Source: Cyclobacteriaceae bacterium
GTDB lineage: Bacteria > Bacteroidota > Bacteroidia > Cytophagales > Cyclobacteriaceae
Direction: 5' to 3'
DNA: 64,000 nt
NCBI GenBank assembly: GCA_016787755.1
Contig: JAEUUA010000023.1
Span: forward strand, 608,613-672,612
Positions 28,024 to 37,329 of this stretch are shown here, one piece after another. Under the pieces are notes generated by a model. The model worked only from the letters and a program-made list of their open reading frames with translations. It was not told the origin of the DNA and made no database searches. A program made the position numbers and the translations under genes. Numbering within the stretch: the stretch's first letter is position 1; the number at the start of each line of letters is the position of its first letter.

Positions 28024-29042
28024 TTAATTTTAGATAATTCCTCTTTCAATAATTCGACTGATTCTATCGGAGCAGCCTCTACGCCATTTTCCTTTGCCAG
28101 GAAATAGGAAATCCAATCGGTAAGATGGATTAAATAATAATATTGTTCTAGTAAAGAAGCTCCTTCCGCTACAATATCAATGATTGGATTTGATTTTTTC
28201 TCAAAAATTTCCCGACAAATCTCCATTCGCTTTTCTACGCGTGGATGATCATGATCGGAGTATAAATAAATCACTTGAGCTTGTTGCAGTACGGGTTCCG
28301 GAAATTGCCAACCCACAATTTCATTGTGATTCATTTCCGGGAAAGTATTCACATGCGCCAGTTGTTTGGCATTTTCATTCAATTGGTTTTGGAAGCGCGT
28401 GGCCATTGCTTTCAATCGCTCATCGCAATAGATGATGGGAAACTTCCCTTTTAATTTTTTTGCAATTAGTTCGGCCTCCGATTGTATTGCTTTCTCCCCA
28501 CGATCTAAATACTCAATGGCGTTTTCAGTTTCTTTAATAAAAGCTGCACCTATCAGGTTGGTATGATACAAGGCATGAAAAAGTGAAACCATCATAAACC
28601 CCAAATTGCCGCGTGCACTTTTTGAACCACCCGGCAATTGAATCCAATACAAATTATATTCTTTAGCCAGTTCAAGCATTTTGCCTCCCGAAGTAATGCA
28701 AATAATGTGTGCACGCTTGAGCATGGCCTTGTGAATCGCTGCCAGTGTCTCTTCCGTATCACCTGAATATGAGCAGGCGATAAAAAGCGTGTGCGGGCTA
28801 ACAAACTGCGGGATGTTATAGCCTTTACATACCGTTATCGGGATGGGCACCCGGCCAAAAGTTAAAGACTCCACCAAATTAGCGCCAATGCCCGAACTGC
28901 CCATGCCGGTAATTAATATATTACGAATATCGCTCCCCGGCCTCACCAAATCAACCGATTGGCCGATCTTAAGCGCACTCGCCAACTGTAATGTAAAGCC
29001 CTCGATTAGTTTCTTCATGGCAGGAATAATAAATTCGATCAA
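28020..29042 (-). CDS. Bifunctional phosphoglucose/phosphomannose isomerase (SIS domains)
   Basis: The 340-residue protein has two SIS-type sugar-phosphate-binding domains: ILITGMGSSGIGANLVESL near residue 45, and FIACSYSGDTEETLAAIHKA with the SYSGDTEE sugar-phosphate motif. The C-terminal half has NQLNENAKQLAHVNTFPEMN and NEIVGW, typical of the bifunctional PGI/PMI family. It interconverts glucose-6-phosphate or mannose-6-phosphate with fructose-6-phosphate. An internal ATG at 29018 (MKKLIEGF) would drop eight residues and is an alternative start. The gene is divergent from yraN by 15 bases. Confidence 0.9.
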   Translation of the reverse strand: MIEFIIPAMKKLIEGFTLQLASALKIGQSVDLVRPGSDIRNILITGMGSSGIGANLVESLTFGRVPIPITVCKGYNIPQFVSPHTLFIACSYSGDTEETLAAIHKAMLKRAHIICITSGGKMLELAKEYNLYWIQLPGGSKSARGNLGFMMVSLFHALYHTNLIGAAFIKETENAIEYLDRGEKAIQSEAELIAKKLKGKFPIIYCDERLKAMATRFQNQLNENAKQLAHVNTFPEMNHNEIVGWQFPEPVLQQAQVIYLYSDHDHPRVEKRMEICREIFEKKSNPIIDIVAEGASLLEQYYYLIHLTDWISYFLAKENGVEAAPIESVELLKEELSKIK

Positions 29043-29057
29043 AGGTAGAACATTCCC

Positions 29058-29411
29058 ATGAGCGATAAAATCAAAAAAGGAAAGGAGGCCGAAGATATGG
29101 CTGCTGATTTTTTATCCCGCCAAGGGTACGAAATAGTAGCACGAAACTTTCGCTACAGGCGATCTGAAATTGATTTGATTGTTCGAAAGGAGAACTGGTT
29201 GGTTTTTGTAGAAGTGAAAATGCGTTCGTCCGATGCGTTCGGGTACCCGGAAGAGTTTGTGGATTATAAAAAAGCAAAGAATATTGTGTTTGGCGCAGAG
29301 CAATACACGTTTGAGAATAATTACAATGGAAATGTGCGGTATGATGTGGTGGCAATTAGTATGCGCGATGGTGTGCCAGACCTAAAGCACTTTGAAGATG
29401 CGTTTTATTGA
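29058..29411 (+). CDS. yraN: YraN family protein (UPF0102), nuclease-like
   Basis: The 117-residue protein shows the YraN/UPF0102 layout: KGKEAEDMAADFLSRQGY, then IVARNFRYRRSEIDLIVRK and WLVFVEVKMRSSDAFGYPEE, which supply the Glu/Asp and ExK elements of a PD-(D/E)xK nuclease fold. The molecular role is unclear; the family is often linked to DNA processing. It is cytoplasmic by sequence, with a divergent start 15 bases from the isomerase gene. Confidence 0.93.
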   Translation: MSDKIKKGKEAEDMAADFLSRQGYEIVARNFRYRRSEIDLIVRKENWLVFVEVKMRSSDAFGYPEEFVDYKKAKNIVFGAEQYTFENNYNGNVRYDVVAISMRDGVPDLKHFEDAFY

Positions 29412-29419
29412 TACAGAAA

Positions 29420-29491
29420 CTGGATGCTAGATACTCGATCATGGATGTTTGGAGTTACGTATTTAAATCAAGTATCCAGTAACTAGAATCT
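29420..29491. repeat. Imperfect inverted repeat of the CTGGATACT type in an intergenic gap
   Basis: CTGGATGCTAGATACT (29420-29435) is matched in inverted orientation by a 16-base unit within AGTATCCAGTAACTAGAAT (12 of 16 identical), separated by about 35 bases. Such CTGGAT/CTAGAT units resemble repeats seen at insertion sites of small bacterial ORFs; here no gene lies between the arms. The right arm runs into the 3' end of the downstream gene. Confidence 0.45.
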
Positions 29492-30311
29492 ATTTAGAAT
29501 ATATCTCCTTCCCCTTTTCATCCCACTCTTTCTTTACAAAGGGTTTGAAGTCTTTATCGAAAGGTTCTTTTGGATACGAGATTGTTTTCTTTCTTTTTCC
29601 GGTTGAATAATTTTCTATCCAATCATTGATGCGTTCGCCCCAATGGTATTCACCTACAACCGCTATTTGTCCGTTGTCATGAAACAGATAGTAGTAACCC
29701 TCTTTTTCCCCGTACTCAATGGGGGTGATTTCCTTTATTTTTTTTCGTTCGTTGGGATCGTAATAAGTTACCAGCGATTCTTTCGGCCAGCCTTTATAAT
29801 ATTTCTCTTTGTCCTCTACCAAGTTCTGCCGGTTGTAGCGCATCCAACGACCATGCTTAGTTCCTTTGTAAAATATTCCTTCTTCAATAACAGCATCGCC
29901 CACCATTCTTTTATAAGGACCGTGAGCCAACACTCCTTTCTTTACATCAAATGCTCCGGTACTTGTTTTACGAAGTTCCTTGCGGGCGAAGTCATACCAA
30001 TAGATATCGCGAGCGAAGCCGGTAGGTTTTTCAGAATTTTTGGATTTGAGAACATAAAAAAGTTCTATCGTCATTTTATCCCCATAGCCTTTGCGGGTAA
30101 AAGCCTTTTTGGTTTTAATACCATAAAATACTTTTCGCTTTGGCTTTTTCTTTTTGGTAACAATAGGCTCGTCATTCTGATCTAGCTCCAGTAACGTAAA
30201 GGGCTTGTCTGTATCGAACGTAAACTGACCTTCCTGCACGTTGGGTTCTGTTTGGCCAAATGCCAGGGTGGCAATCAGTAATAGGATAAAAATGACTACA
30301 CTTCGAATCAT
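29490..30311 (-). CDS. Exported MORN-repeat-like protein (YwqK-type)
   Basis: The 273-residue product has a signal peptide (MIRSVVIFILLLIATLAFGQ). The body carries tandem short repeats with tyrosine and glycine, such as GIFYKGTKHGRWMRYN, EKYYKGWPKESLVTYYDP and GYYYLFHDNGQIAVVGEYHW, the pattern of MORN/YwqK repeats. The second half ends EEWDEKG-like. In other Bacteroidota such proteins are secreted or envelope proteins of unknown function, and the name as a toxin-antitoxin partner seen in databases is probably not meaningful here. It starts 43 bases from the terminator that ends htpG. Confidence 0.78.
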   Translation of the reverse strand: MIRSVVIFILLLIATLAFGQTEPNVQEGQFTFDTDKPFTLLELDQNDEPIVTKKKKPKRKVFYGIKTKKAFTRKGYGDKMTIELFYVLKSKNSEKPTGFARDIYWYDFARKELRKTSTGAFDVKKGVLAHGPYKRMVGDAVIEEGIFYKGTKHGRWMRYNRQNLVEDKEKYYKGWPKESLVTYYDPNERKKIKEITPIEYGEKEGYYYLFHDNGQIAVVGEYHWGERINDWIENYSTGKRKKTISYPKEPFDKDFKPFVKKEWDEKGKEIYSK

Positions 30312-30354
30312 ACTAGGATCAACGAAGGTAAATAAAATTTATTTCCGCACTCAT

Positions 30355-30388
30355 AAAAAAAGCCCCGCGTTTCGCGGGGCTTTTTTTA
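30355..30388. terminator. Rho-independent terminator downstream of htpG
   Basis: AGCCCCGCG and CGCGGGGCT arms close a small TTT loop, with A-tracts and T-tracts on either side. It lies just past the htpG stop codon (minus strand) and can terminate that transcript. Confidence 0.93.
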
Positions 30389-30403
30389 TTTTGAGTCAAT
30401 TGA

Positions 30404-32305
30404 TTATCCAACCAATTCGACACTTCTCTTAATAAAGCTAGTCAGGTCGGCACCCGTAAGCATATTCTGCGATAGCAATGCAAGGTCATACACTTGCTTA
30501 GCGAGTTTTACTTTTTCCTCTTCAGCTTCAGCCTTTAGTATTTTTTGAACCAGCGTATGATTGCCATTGATGGATACATTGTAACTATCAGGCATGCTAC
30601 CCATAAAATTCATTCCACCGCCACCCCCCGTACGTGCCATATCTTTCATTCTTCGCATCCACTCGCTCATCGTAATCGTTACGGGCAACTCTTCGGGCGA
30701 AAGAGATTCAACCGCTAGCGTCATGGCTTTATTGTTGATAGCTTTTTCAAAAATTCCTTTCACACGTTCTTCTTCTTCTTTGCTAAGCACACTAGCCACC
30801 GACTCTTCTTTTGCAATCAGTTTATCGATGGTATCGCTATCCACACGTCTTAACTGAGTTTTCTCTAATTTTTGTTCAAGGTGATTGATGTAGTGACTAT
30901 CCAGCACCCCATCGAATACTAATACATCATAGGCGCGGTTTTTAGCAATTTGAATAAACGCATCTTGTTTACCAATGTCTGAGGTGTAGAGATAAACAAC
31001 GTTTTTATCCTTATCAGTCTGATTAGCTTTTACTTTATCAGCATACTCATTGAGTGTGAAATATTTCTTTTCGGTATTCTTTAACAACCCAAATTCCTTT
31101 GCCTTTTCGGAAAACTTCTCATCACTAATGATTCCGTACTTAACAAACACACTGATGTCGTCCCACTTCTTTTCAAATTCTGCCCGATCCTTAATAAACA
31201 TGTCCACCAGCTTATCCGCTACTTTTTTGGTAATGTGAGCGCTGATTTTTTTCACGTTGGCATCACTCTGCAAATAGCTTCGCGATACGTTTAATGGAAT
31301 ATCAGGTGAATCAAGAATCCCATGAAGCAACATCATAAAATCGGGAACAACATCTTTTACTTCATCGGTAATGAATACTTGCCGCGAATACAACTGAATT
31401 TTGTTTCGCTGCATCTCAAAGTCATTCTTAATTTTCGGGAAGTAGAGAACTCCAGTAAGGTTAAAGGGATAGTCCACATTCAAATGAATCCAGAAAAGCG
31501 GATCTTCGGTGAAGGGATAAAGCTCTTTATAGAAAGCCAGGTAATCTTCATCCTTTAAATCTTTGGGGGCTTTTACCCAAATGGGGGAAGTATTATTGAT
31601 GATGCGATCCCTTGTTACTGTTTTGTATTTTGGCTTGTTGTCTTTATCAACTCCATCTTCTACACTTTCTTCTTTAGTGCCGAACTTAATTTCGACCGGC
31701 AAAAACTTGCAGTACTTTTCTAAAATTCCTTTTAACCTAAACTCATCTAAAAACTCTTCTGAGTCTTCATTGATGTGGAGAATAACATCCGTGCCGCGCG
31801 TGCTTTTTTCATCAGGGCTCAGTTCAAACTCGGTAGAGCCATCGCACTCCCAACGAACGCCTTCGGTTCCTTCCTGAAATGATTTTGAAATTACTTCTAC
31901 TTTGCCCGCCACCATAAAAGCTGAGTAGAATCCTAATCCAAATTTTCCGATGATATCTTTTGCGTCCCCTTTATCCTTAAACTTTTCAACGAACTCAGCT
32001 GCACCTGAGAACGCAATCTGGTTAATGTATTTTTTTATTTCTTCGCCTGTCATTCCAAGACCTTTATCACTTACTGTGATGGTCTTATTTTTCTTATCGA
32101 AGGAAACTTCAATTTTAAGATCACCAAGCTCTCCGTTAAACTCGCCCAGAGCGGCTAACTTTTTCAGTTTTTGCGTTGCATCGACTGCATTACTTACCAA
32201 TTCACGAAGAAATATTTCATGATCGGAATACAGGAATTTTTTTATGATGGGAAAGATGTTCTCGGTATGGATAGAAATAGAGCCTTTTTCTGCAACGGTT
32301 GCCAT
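30404..32305 (-). CDS. htpG: Chaperone HtpG (Hsp90)
   Basis: The 633-residue protein is a standard bacterial Hsp90. GHKL ATPase motifs are LRELVSNAVDATQKLK, TVSDKGLGMTGEEIKKYI and DIIGKFGLGFYSAFMVA. The middle domain has RQVFITDEVKDVVPDFMMLL and LNVSRSYLQSD; the C-terminal part provides dimerisation. It assists folding of client proteins, probably under stress. It is a single gene with its own promoter and a terminator at its end, so it is likely transcribed alone. Confidence 0.97.
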   Translation of the reverse strand: MATVAEKGSISIHTENIFPIIKKFLYSDHEIFLRELVSNAVDATQKLKKLAALGEFNGELGDLKIEVSFDKKNKTITVSDKGLGMTGEEIKKYINQIAFSGAAEFVEKFKDKGDAKDIIGKFGLGFYSAFMVAGKVEVISKSFQEGTEGVRWECDGSTEFELSPDEKSTRGTDVILHINEDSEEFLDEFRLKGILEKYCKFLPVEIKFGTKEESVEDGVDKDNKPKYKTVTRDRIINNTSPIWVKAPKDLKDEDYLAFYKELYPFTEDPLFWIHLNVDYPFNLTGVLYFPKIKNDFEMQRNKIQLYSRQVFITDEVKDVVPDFMMLLHGILDSPDIPLNVSRSYLQSDANVKKISAHITKKVADKLVDMFIKDRAEFEKKWDDISVFVKYGIISDEKFSEKAKEFGLLKNTEKKYFTLNEYADKVKANQTDKDKNVVYLYTSDIGKQDAFIQIAKNRAYDVLVFDGVLDSHYINHLEQKLEKTQLRRVDSDTIDKLIAKEESVASVLSKEEEERVKGIFEKAINNKAMTLAVESLSPEELPVTITMSEWMRRMKDMARTGGGGGMNFMGSMPDSYNVSINGNHTLVQKILKAEAEEEKVKLAKQVYDLALLSQNMLTGADLTSFIKRSVELVG

Positions 32306-32325
32306 AATTTTTGTCAGATTAGTAT

Positions 32326-32356
32326 AAAAAGTATTGTTCGGTTGGGCATAGTCAAA
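32326..32356 (-). promoter_or_regulatory. Predicted Bacteroidota-type promoter of htpG
   Basis: On the minus strand TTTG is followed after 19 bases by TACTTTTT, close to the Bacteroidota consensus of TTTG and TAnnTTTG at the -33 and -7 positions. It lies about 20 bases upstream of the htpG start. No heat-shock operator (CIRCE) was seen. Confidence 0.5.
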
Positions 32357-32415
32357 TCATGTTCCAAACCTAGATGGGTGACAGGATGGCAGGAATCGAG
32401 ATTTTCTAATAATGA

Positions 32416-33450
32416 TTACCGATACTTTGGAACGTGCTTGCTGAGAAATGCATCCACGGTTTTGTTCCATTGGCTTATTAGGTCGCCCCGCTTTTTGTTG
32501 AGATCGGTATTGATTGCATTAAATTTATTAACTGCTGTATTATAATCTTTGCCGGCTTGATTGTATCTGTTTACGTCTTCTTGAGTTCGATCATTTTGGC
32601 GCTTGGCGTCAAATGCTTTTTTTATTTTTTCAAAATTTTCTTTTTTCAAAAAGAAATCAATTTGGTCGGGGACTTTGCTGCTTGCCTCTTGCTGATAAAA
32701 AGCAAGCAGTTGCTGGCACGAGTTTTTTAATGTTGCATCATAATTATGCAAACCAATTTGAACTAACTTTTTCATACCTTCTGCGGAACTTGCAGCCAAC
32801 GCATTTTTAGTTTGCTCCATCGCATTGACATCAGCTTTCTCGTAAGCACTCATTAAATAAGCTTCGTCTTTATAGCTTTTAAAGAAAACAAGGTAAACTT
32901 GGTTGTAATAGGAATACACTTTCCCTGATGTTTCTAATTTCTTGGATAAGGTACTTTCATTTTCAATAATTTTAATATTGTATTGTTTGGCAAACAAGTC
33001 GTGTTGCTCTTTTACCCGATCATAGCTTAAATCCATTTTATCATTGGCTCGCTCTTTTGCTAGTAGATAGGCTTCCATGGCATCGTATGATTGCTCGGCT
33101 ATTTCTTCCAGATCAACAATTTTTCCAAAGTCTTCAAGTAGCACAAGGTGCGATAATTTGAGGTAAGCGGCTACGCTATCCCTTAATTGATGGTCACCCT
33201 TAAAAGGGCGCATTTTTCTGACGGTACGTTCAGCTTCTTTTATCGTAGAGATTAACTCTTGCCGTTTTTTATCAACTTTTCTGGCGCTTTTACCATGCGA
33301 AGCTGCACTCATATAACTCATCATGTCTTTTGACATTTCATTGAACTGAATTCCAATGCTGTTCAAATAAGCTCCAGGATCATTCGCTTCCTGTGCTTTT
33401 AACAGCATACTTAGTAGTATGAGACAAATAAGAAAGTAAGTATGCTTCAC
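32416..33450 (-). CDS. LIC11966-family-like surface protein
   Basis: The 344-residue protein starts with a signal peptide (MKHTYFLICLILLSMLLKAQ). The rest is almost entirely helical: segments such as YMSAASHGKSARKVDKKRQE, MEAYLLAKERANDKMDLSYD and LNKKRGDLISQWNKTVDAFL suggest long helical bundles. The sequence pattern reminds me of the LIC11966 family of surface proteins first named in Leptospira, a match by eye only. Function unknown. The gene is 8 bases from the upstream tail-specific protease gene, suggesting a shared transcript. Confidence 0.6.
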   Translation of the reverse strand: MKHTYFLICLILLSMLLKAQEANDPGAYLNSIGIQFNEMSKDMMSYMSAASHGKSARKVDKKRQELISTIKEAERTVRKMRPFKGDHQLRDSVAAYLKLSHLVLLEDFGKIVDLEEIAEQSYDAMEAYLLAKERANDKMDLSYDRVKEQHDLFAKQYNIKIIENESTLSKKLETSGKVYSYYNQVYLVFFKSYKDEAYLMSAYEKADVNAMEQTKNALAASSAEGMKKLVQIGLHNYDATLKNSCQQLLAFYQQEASSKVPDQIDFFLKKENFEKIKKAFDAKRQNDRTQEDVNRYNQAGKDYNTAVNKFNAINTDLNKKRGDLISQWNKTVDAFLSKHVPKYR

Positions 33451-33458
33451 TGTTTTTT

Positions 33459-35504
33459 TTATTTGAGTTTTGTTAATGAAATATAATCAAGAAGAATTCT
33501 ATACGCTTCTTCAATATACGGACTGTGTTGAATTTCTTTCAAAACCTCTTCCCTGGTTTCTTTTCTGTGTTTATCCATAGACAAGAGCGGATCGTCAAAG
33601 TGAGTCATCTGAACTTTGTAAAGATTGTTATGATCTGAATTGGAAACGCTTTGAAATAAGGTATCTAAGGTTTGATTGTATTGATTGAACTTTTTGAGTT
33701 CAAGCGGGATGGGTTGCGAAAAGATAGATTCTGCTTGCTTGATGTTTTCAAAAGATTTGGAAGTAATTATTCTCGTTTCACTTTTTGTTTTTAATTCCTT
33801 TATAGGAATGGGTGACAACGGAGTATAGTATGCTTTTTTTATGACTGAGTCAGCCGCAAGTGCATTCTTAAAATCCCTTTCGCGTTCTATCAACGGATCA
33901 AGTATATCAGGAAGGATAATGTCGGGAACCACACCCTTTCGTTGTAAACTTTTGCCAGTAACCCGATAAATCCGATCGTTAGTCACTTTTAGAAATCCAG
34001 CATTGGTGCGCGAATTTATGTCGATTGGCATTACAACCTGGCCGGTTGCTTTTCCATACGTTTGCTTTCCCACTATGATTGCTCTATTCAAATCCTGCAG
34101 CACAGCGCTTACAAGTTCGGATGCGGAAGCACTAAACCCATTCACTAAAATCAAAAGAGGACCATCGTAGATAGTGCCTCTGTTAATGTCTTTGAGCGTA
34201 ACAACAGGCTGTCCTGTTTCCTGAATTAAAGCAAGTGGACCGGCATCAACAAAAATACCAGCTAATGCAAGCGCCTCGTAAAGAGACCCGCCACCATTTA
34301 AGCGCAGATCTAAGATAAGACCTTCAATTTTTTCTTTCTTAAGTTTAATTAGTTCGCGGGCCACATCATCAGCACAACCCTTATTTTGATCTTCAAACTG
34401 CGTATAAAAACCGGGTAATGATATATATCCAATTGCCGTTTCTCCTTTCAAAAGAAAACTTTTGAGACTGTTTTCATTTAGCTCAATTTTTGTTTTAACG
34501 AGTGACGTAGTTTTAATCTGGCCAGTTACTTTTTTAACTGTAACTGTAACTTCATGTTTATTGGAGGAATTTAGGTCTCGTTCTAATTCATCCAAATCAT
34601 ACAGCATAATGTCCACTGGCTCTTCAGTGCCCCATTTTATGCGGATAAGAACGTCCCCTAGATTTAATTCATTTGATAGCCAGGCTGAGCCTCCAGGGAA
34701 TAATCTTGAAATTTTTATTTGTCCAAATCGATCTTCCTCTAACTCTAGACCAAAAGATAGGCCGGTAGCCGAAAGAGATAAATTAAAATCTTCATATTCT
34801 GCTGTCGTGAAATATTCCGTGTGAGGATCATATGAGTGTGCCACCGACTTGAGAAAAGCTGTTTCAATTGTCTTTTCAAATCCATCTTGTGGGTTAAGGA
34901 GTCGGGCTATTAAACCTTGTTCTTTTGCCTTTATAATTTCACGTGCCGAGGCTTCAAGTTTTTTGAAATCACCGAGGCTTAATTTATCAAGGGGAGTATC
35001 TGAATTTCGACTCATCCAGACTAGCATCTGTAGTTTTAACAACCTTTTCCAGTATTCCTCGAGGGCTTTTTGATTTGCTGGTAATGGTGATGCTTTTGTA
35101 ATTGAGAAGCTTAACGATTCATTTTTAGAGTAATCAAGAGGGGACTTTAGATAGGATGTGATAATAAGGCTGGCGACTTCTAATTTCTTTCTTTTTAGAG
35201 CTGCAGCTTTATCTATAAGTGCGCAATTTTTATCCTTTAAGGCATCATCCAACTGCGTTTTATATTCCAATGGAAGAGTATCCTCGACTGTGAGAAAACG
35301 TTTTCCAGGATCAAGCAGATATAAGAATTCATCAAAGACGTGTTCTGACCAGACATCGTTTATTGAAGGAGGTTGAATATGGTGATTGCTTAGGGCATCA
35401 ACAACCTGCCTGGCCTTATTGCATGGCGTCAGGCCAGTTTGACCCTTGCAAAAGCCATTGACCAAAGCAAAACAAATAACAGCTAATCCAAACTTTCGCA
35501 CCAT
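33459..35504 (-). CDS. prc: Tail-specific carboxy-terminal protease (Prc/Tsp, S41A)
   Basis: Read from the ATG at 35504 the product has 681 residues, with a signal peptide (MVRKFGLAVICFALVNGFCKG). A TSP N-terminal region (FDEFLYLLDPGKRFLTVEDT) comes first, then a PDZ domain around residues 230-310. The S41A core has LILDLRLNGGGSLYEALALA, a serine in NGFSASASELVSAVLQDL and a lysine in VGKQTYGKATGQVV, the Ser/Lys dyad. A Prc C-terminal domain follows. It cleaves proteins from the C-terminus in the periplasm. A longer start at 35558 lacks a signal sequence and is rejected. Confidence 0.94.
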   Translation of the reverse strand: MVRKFGLAVICFALVNGFCKGQTGLTPCNKARQVVDALSNHHIQPPSINDVWSEHVFDEFLYLLDPGKRFLTVEDTLPLEYKTQLDDALKDKNCALIDKAAALKRKKLEVASLIITSYLKSPLDYSKNESLSFSITKASPLPANQKALEEYWKRLLKLQMLVWMSRNSDTPLDKLSLGDFKKLEASAREIIKAKEQGLIARLLNPQDGFEKTIETAFLKSVAHSYDPHTEYFTTAEYEDFNLSLSATGLSFGLELEEDRFGQIKISRLFPGGSAWLSNELNLGDVLIRIKWGTEEPVDIMLYDLDELERDLNSSNKHEVTVTVKKVTGQIKTTSLVKTKIELNENSLKSFLLKGETAIGYISLPGFYTQFEDQNKGCADDVARELIKLKKEKIEGLILDLRLNGGGSLYEALALAGIFVDAGPLALIQETGQPVVTLKDINRGTIYDGPLLILVNGFSASASELVSAVLQDLNRAIIVGKQTYGKATGQVVMPIDINSRTNAGFLKVTNDRIYRVTGKSLQRKGVVPDIILPDILDPLIERERDFKNALAADSVIKKAYYTPLSPIPIKELKTKSETRIITSKSFENIKQAESIFSQPIPLELKKFNQYNQTLDTLFQSVSNSDHNNLYKVQMTHFDDPLLSMDKHRKETREEVLKEIQHSPYIEEAYRILLDYISLTKLK

Positions 35505-35571
35505 CTGCAGACTTACCAAAGTCAAATAAATATTGCTATTTATTTTTGATGATGCCAATAGTTGAAGAAAA

Positions 35572-37155
35572 TTATTCTCCCGCCAAAGCGGAAGTATTTT
35601 GCTGTTCTATTTCGATTTGCTCACCGTCTTTATTTAAAAAATGAAACTCAGTAATACCGAGCGAACTGTCCCTTACCAGTGTCAGCCATTTCTTGTATTT
35701 GAAAAAGAATTTAACTCGTTTAGAGATAATTCCTTTGGTGTAATAAGCAAATAAAAATGGATGAAGAGCTAATACTAAATCAGTTTCATTTTGTTTTATG
35801 AATAGATGTTCAATGTGTTGTTCTATCTGATCGGTGATTAGAATACTTGCCATGATGTTGCCCGTACCATTGCAGGTAGGGCAAACTTCTTTAGTCGCAA
35901 TATTCATTTGCGGACGCACCCGTTCACGCGTAATCTGCATTAACCCAAACTTTGACAGCGGAAGTACGGTGTGCTTAGCGCGATCTAGTTCCATCTGATC
36001 TTTCATGGTTTGAAAGATCACTTTCTTGTTCTCGGCACTGCGCATATCAATGAAGTCGACTACGATTATGCCGCCCATATCACGCAAGCGAAGTTGTCGG
36101 GCAATTTCTCTGGCCGCTTCAATATTTACCGACATCGCGGTAGTCTCCTGATTCTCTTCCCGGTTCGACTTGTTACCACTGTTCACATCAATCACATGCA
36201 AGGCTTCGGTGTGCTCGATAATCAGATATCCGCCTCCGCGCAAGCTTATCGTTTGGCCAAACGCTGACTTAATTTGTTTTTCGATCCCGTAATGCTCAAA
36301 TATCTTGGCTTTACCGGTGTACAGTTTCGTAATTTTTTCCTTATCAGGGGCATTTGTGCGGATGTAGTTCTTAACCTCTTCGTAAATCTTCTTATCGTCC
36401 ACATGCACGTTGTCGAATGATTCGTTGAGCACATCGCGCAGTACAGAAGAGGTTTTACTTAGTTCGCCAATAATTTTATCGCGGGGGTTTCCTTCCACCA
36501 TGCGGGTTATTCCATCTTCCCAGGTTTTCACCAAGTTACGAAGGTCTTTATCCAACTCGGCTACTTCTTTGCCTTCGGCAACCGTGCGGATTATGACACC
36601 AAAGTTTTCGGGTTTAATAGATTGTATCAGGCGCTGTAGGCGCTTGCGCTCATCGCTACTGGAGATGCGCTTGGATACATTAACGCCAGAGCCAAATGGT
36701 ACGAGTACCAGGTATCGGCCGGCAATGGAAATCTCACACGAAAGTCGCGGACCTTTGGTGGATATTGGTTCTTTAACCACCTGCACCGGTATAAGCTGGT
36801 TGCGAGAAAGTTGCTGGCCTATTTTGCCATGCTTATCAATATCTTTCTCCAATTGGAATTTATCCAACCGACCTCCGGTAATCTTCTTAGCGCGAACGAG
36901 TTTTGTGAATTTTTGTAATGATCCAAACTGGGCGCCTAAATCCAGATAGTGAAGGAATGCATCCTTTTCGTACCCGATATCTATAAACCCTGCGTTTAGC
37001 CCCTGTACCACCTTTTTTACGGTGCCCAGGTAAATATCACCAACTACAAACTTGCCTCCTCCCAGATCTTCATGGAATTCAACAAGTTGTTTATCCTTAA
37101 GAAGTGCTATGCGACATCCGTCCTGAGCTGCACTAATGATTAGTTCGTTACTCAA
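35572..37155 (-). CDS. rng: Ribonuclease G (Rne/Rng family)
   Basis: The 527-residue protein begins with an S1-like RNA-binding region (VGDIYLGTVKKVVQGLNAGF). The catalytic core follows, with IIEHTEALHVIDVNSGNK, GGIIVVDFIDMRSAENKK (the metal-binding aspartates) and the zinc-link CPTCNGTGNIM. It endonucleolytically processes rRNA precursors and degrades mRNA. Its length and lack of a long scaffold tail favour RNase G over RNase E. In Bacteroidota this gene commonly neighbours HU and mutY, as here. Confidence 0.95.
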   Translation of the reverse strand: MSNELIISAAQDGCRIALLKDKQLVEFHEDLGGGKFVVGDIYLGTVKKVVQGLNAGFIDIGYEKDAFLHYLDLGAQFGSLQKFTKLVRAKKITGGRLDKFQLEKDIDKHGKIGQQLSRNQLIPVQVVKEPISTKGPRLSCEISIAGRYLVLVPFGSGVNVSKRISSSDERKRLQRLIQSIKPENFGVIIRTVAEGKEVAELDKDLRNLVKTWEDGITRMVEGNPRDKIIGELSKTSSVLRDVLNESFDNVHVDDKKIYEEVKNYIRTNAPDKEKITKLYTGKAKIFEHYGIEKQIKSAFGQTISLRGGGYLIIEHTEALHVIDVNSGNKSNREENQETTAMSVNIEAAREIARQLRLRDMGGIIVVDFIDMRSAENKKVIFQTMKDQMELDRAKHTVLPLSKFGLMQITRERVRPQMNIATKEVCPTCNGTGNIMASILITDQIEQHIEHLFIKQNETDLVLALHPFLFAYYTKGIISKRVKFFFKYKKWLTLVRDSSLGITEFHFLNKDGEQIEIEQQNTSALAGE

Positions 37156-37223
37156 AACTTAAAAATTTACCTCACCCTTTCCCTCTCCACAGGAGTGGTT
37201 GAAAAATGAGTTGATGTTAAAAT

Positions 37224-37313
37224 TTATTTTTTCTTATGTCTGTTCTTTCTCAAGCGCTTCTTACGCTTGTGAGTAGCCATTTTGTGCTTCTTTCTTTTCT
37301 TACCACTTGGCAT
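37224..37313 (-). CDS. AURKAIP1/COX24-like small basic ribosome-associated protein (29 aa)
   Basis: This tiny gene encodes 29 residues on the minus strand: MPSGKKRKKHKMATHKRKK, then RLRKNRHKKK, more than half Lys or Arg. It matches the conserved AURKAIP1/COX24 domain protein found in Bacteroidota between rng and HU genes, related to the mitochondrial small-subunit protein mS38. The start is an ATG, and the stop is TAA. It is probably a ribosome component near the decoding region; this role is inferred from the mitochondrial relative. It is too short for most gene finders. Confidence 0.85.
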   Translation of the reverse strand: MPSGKKRKKHKMATHKRKKRLRKNRHKKK

Positions 37314-37329
37314 AATGTTTTTTGGTTTT

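Noticed and set aside
29643..30185. 180-residue plus-strand frame antisense to the MORN-type gene
   Set aside because: The opposite strand has a signal peptide and repeats; this frame has a composition typical of antisense reading.
36410..36949. 179-residue plus-strand frame antisense to rng
   Set aside because: It is rich in Arg/Ser from antisense codons and lacks any recognisable domain; rng is certain on the other strand.
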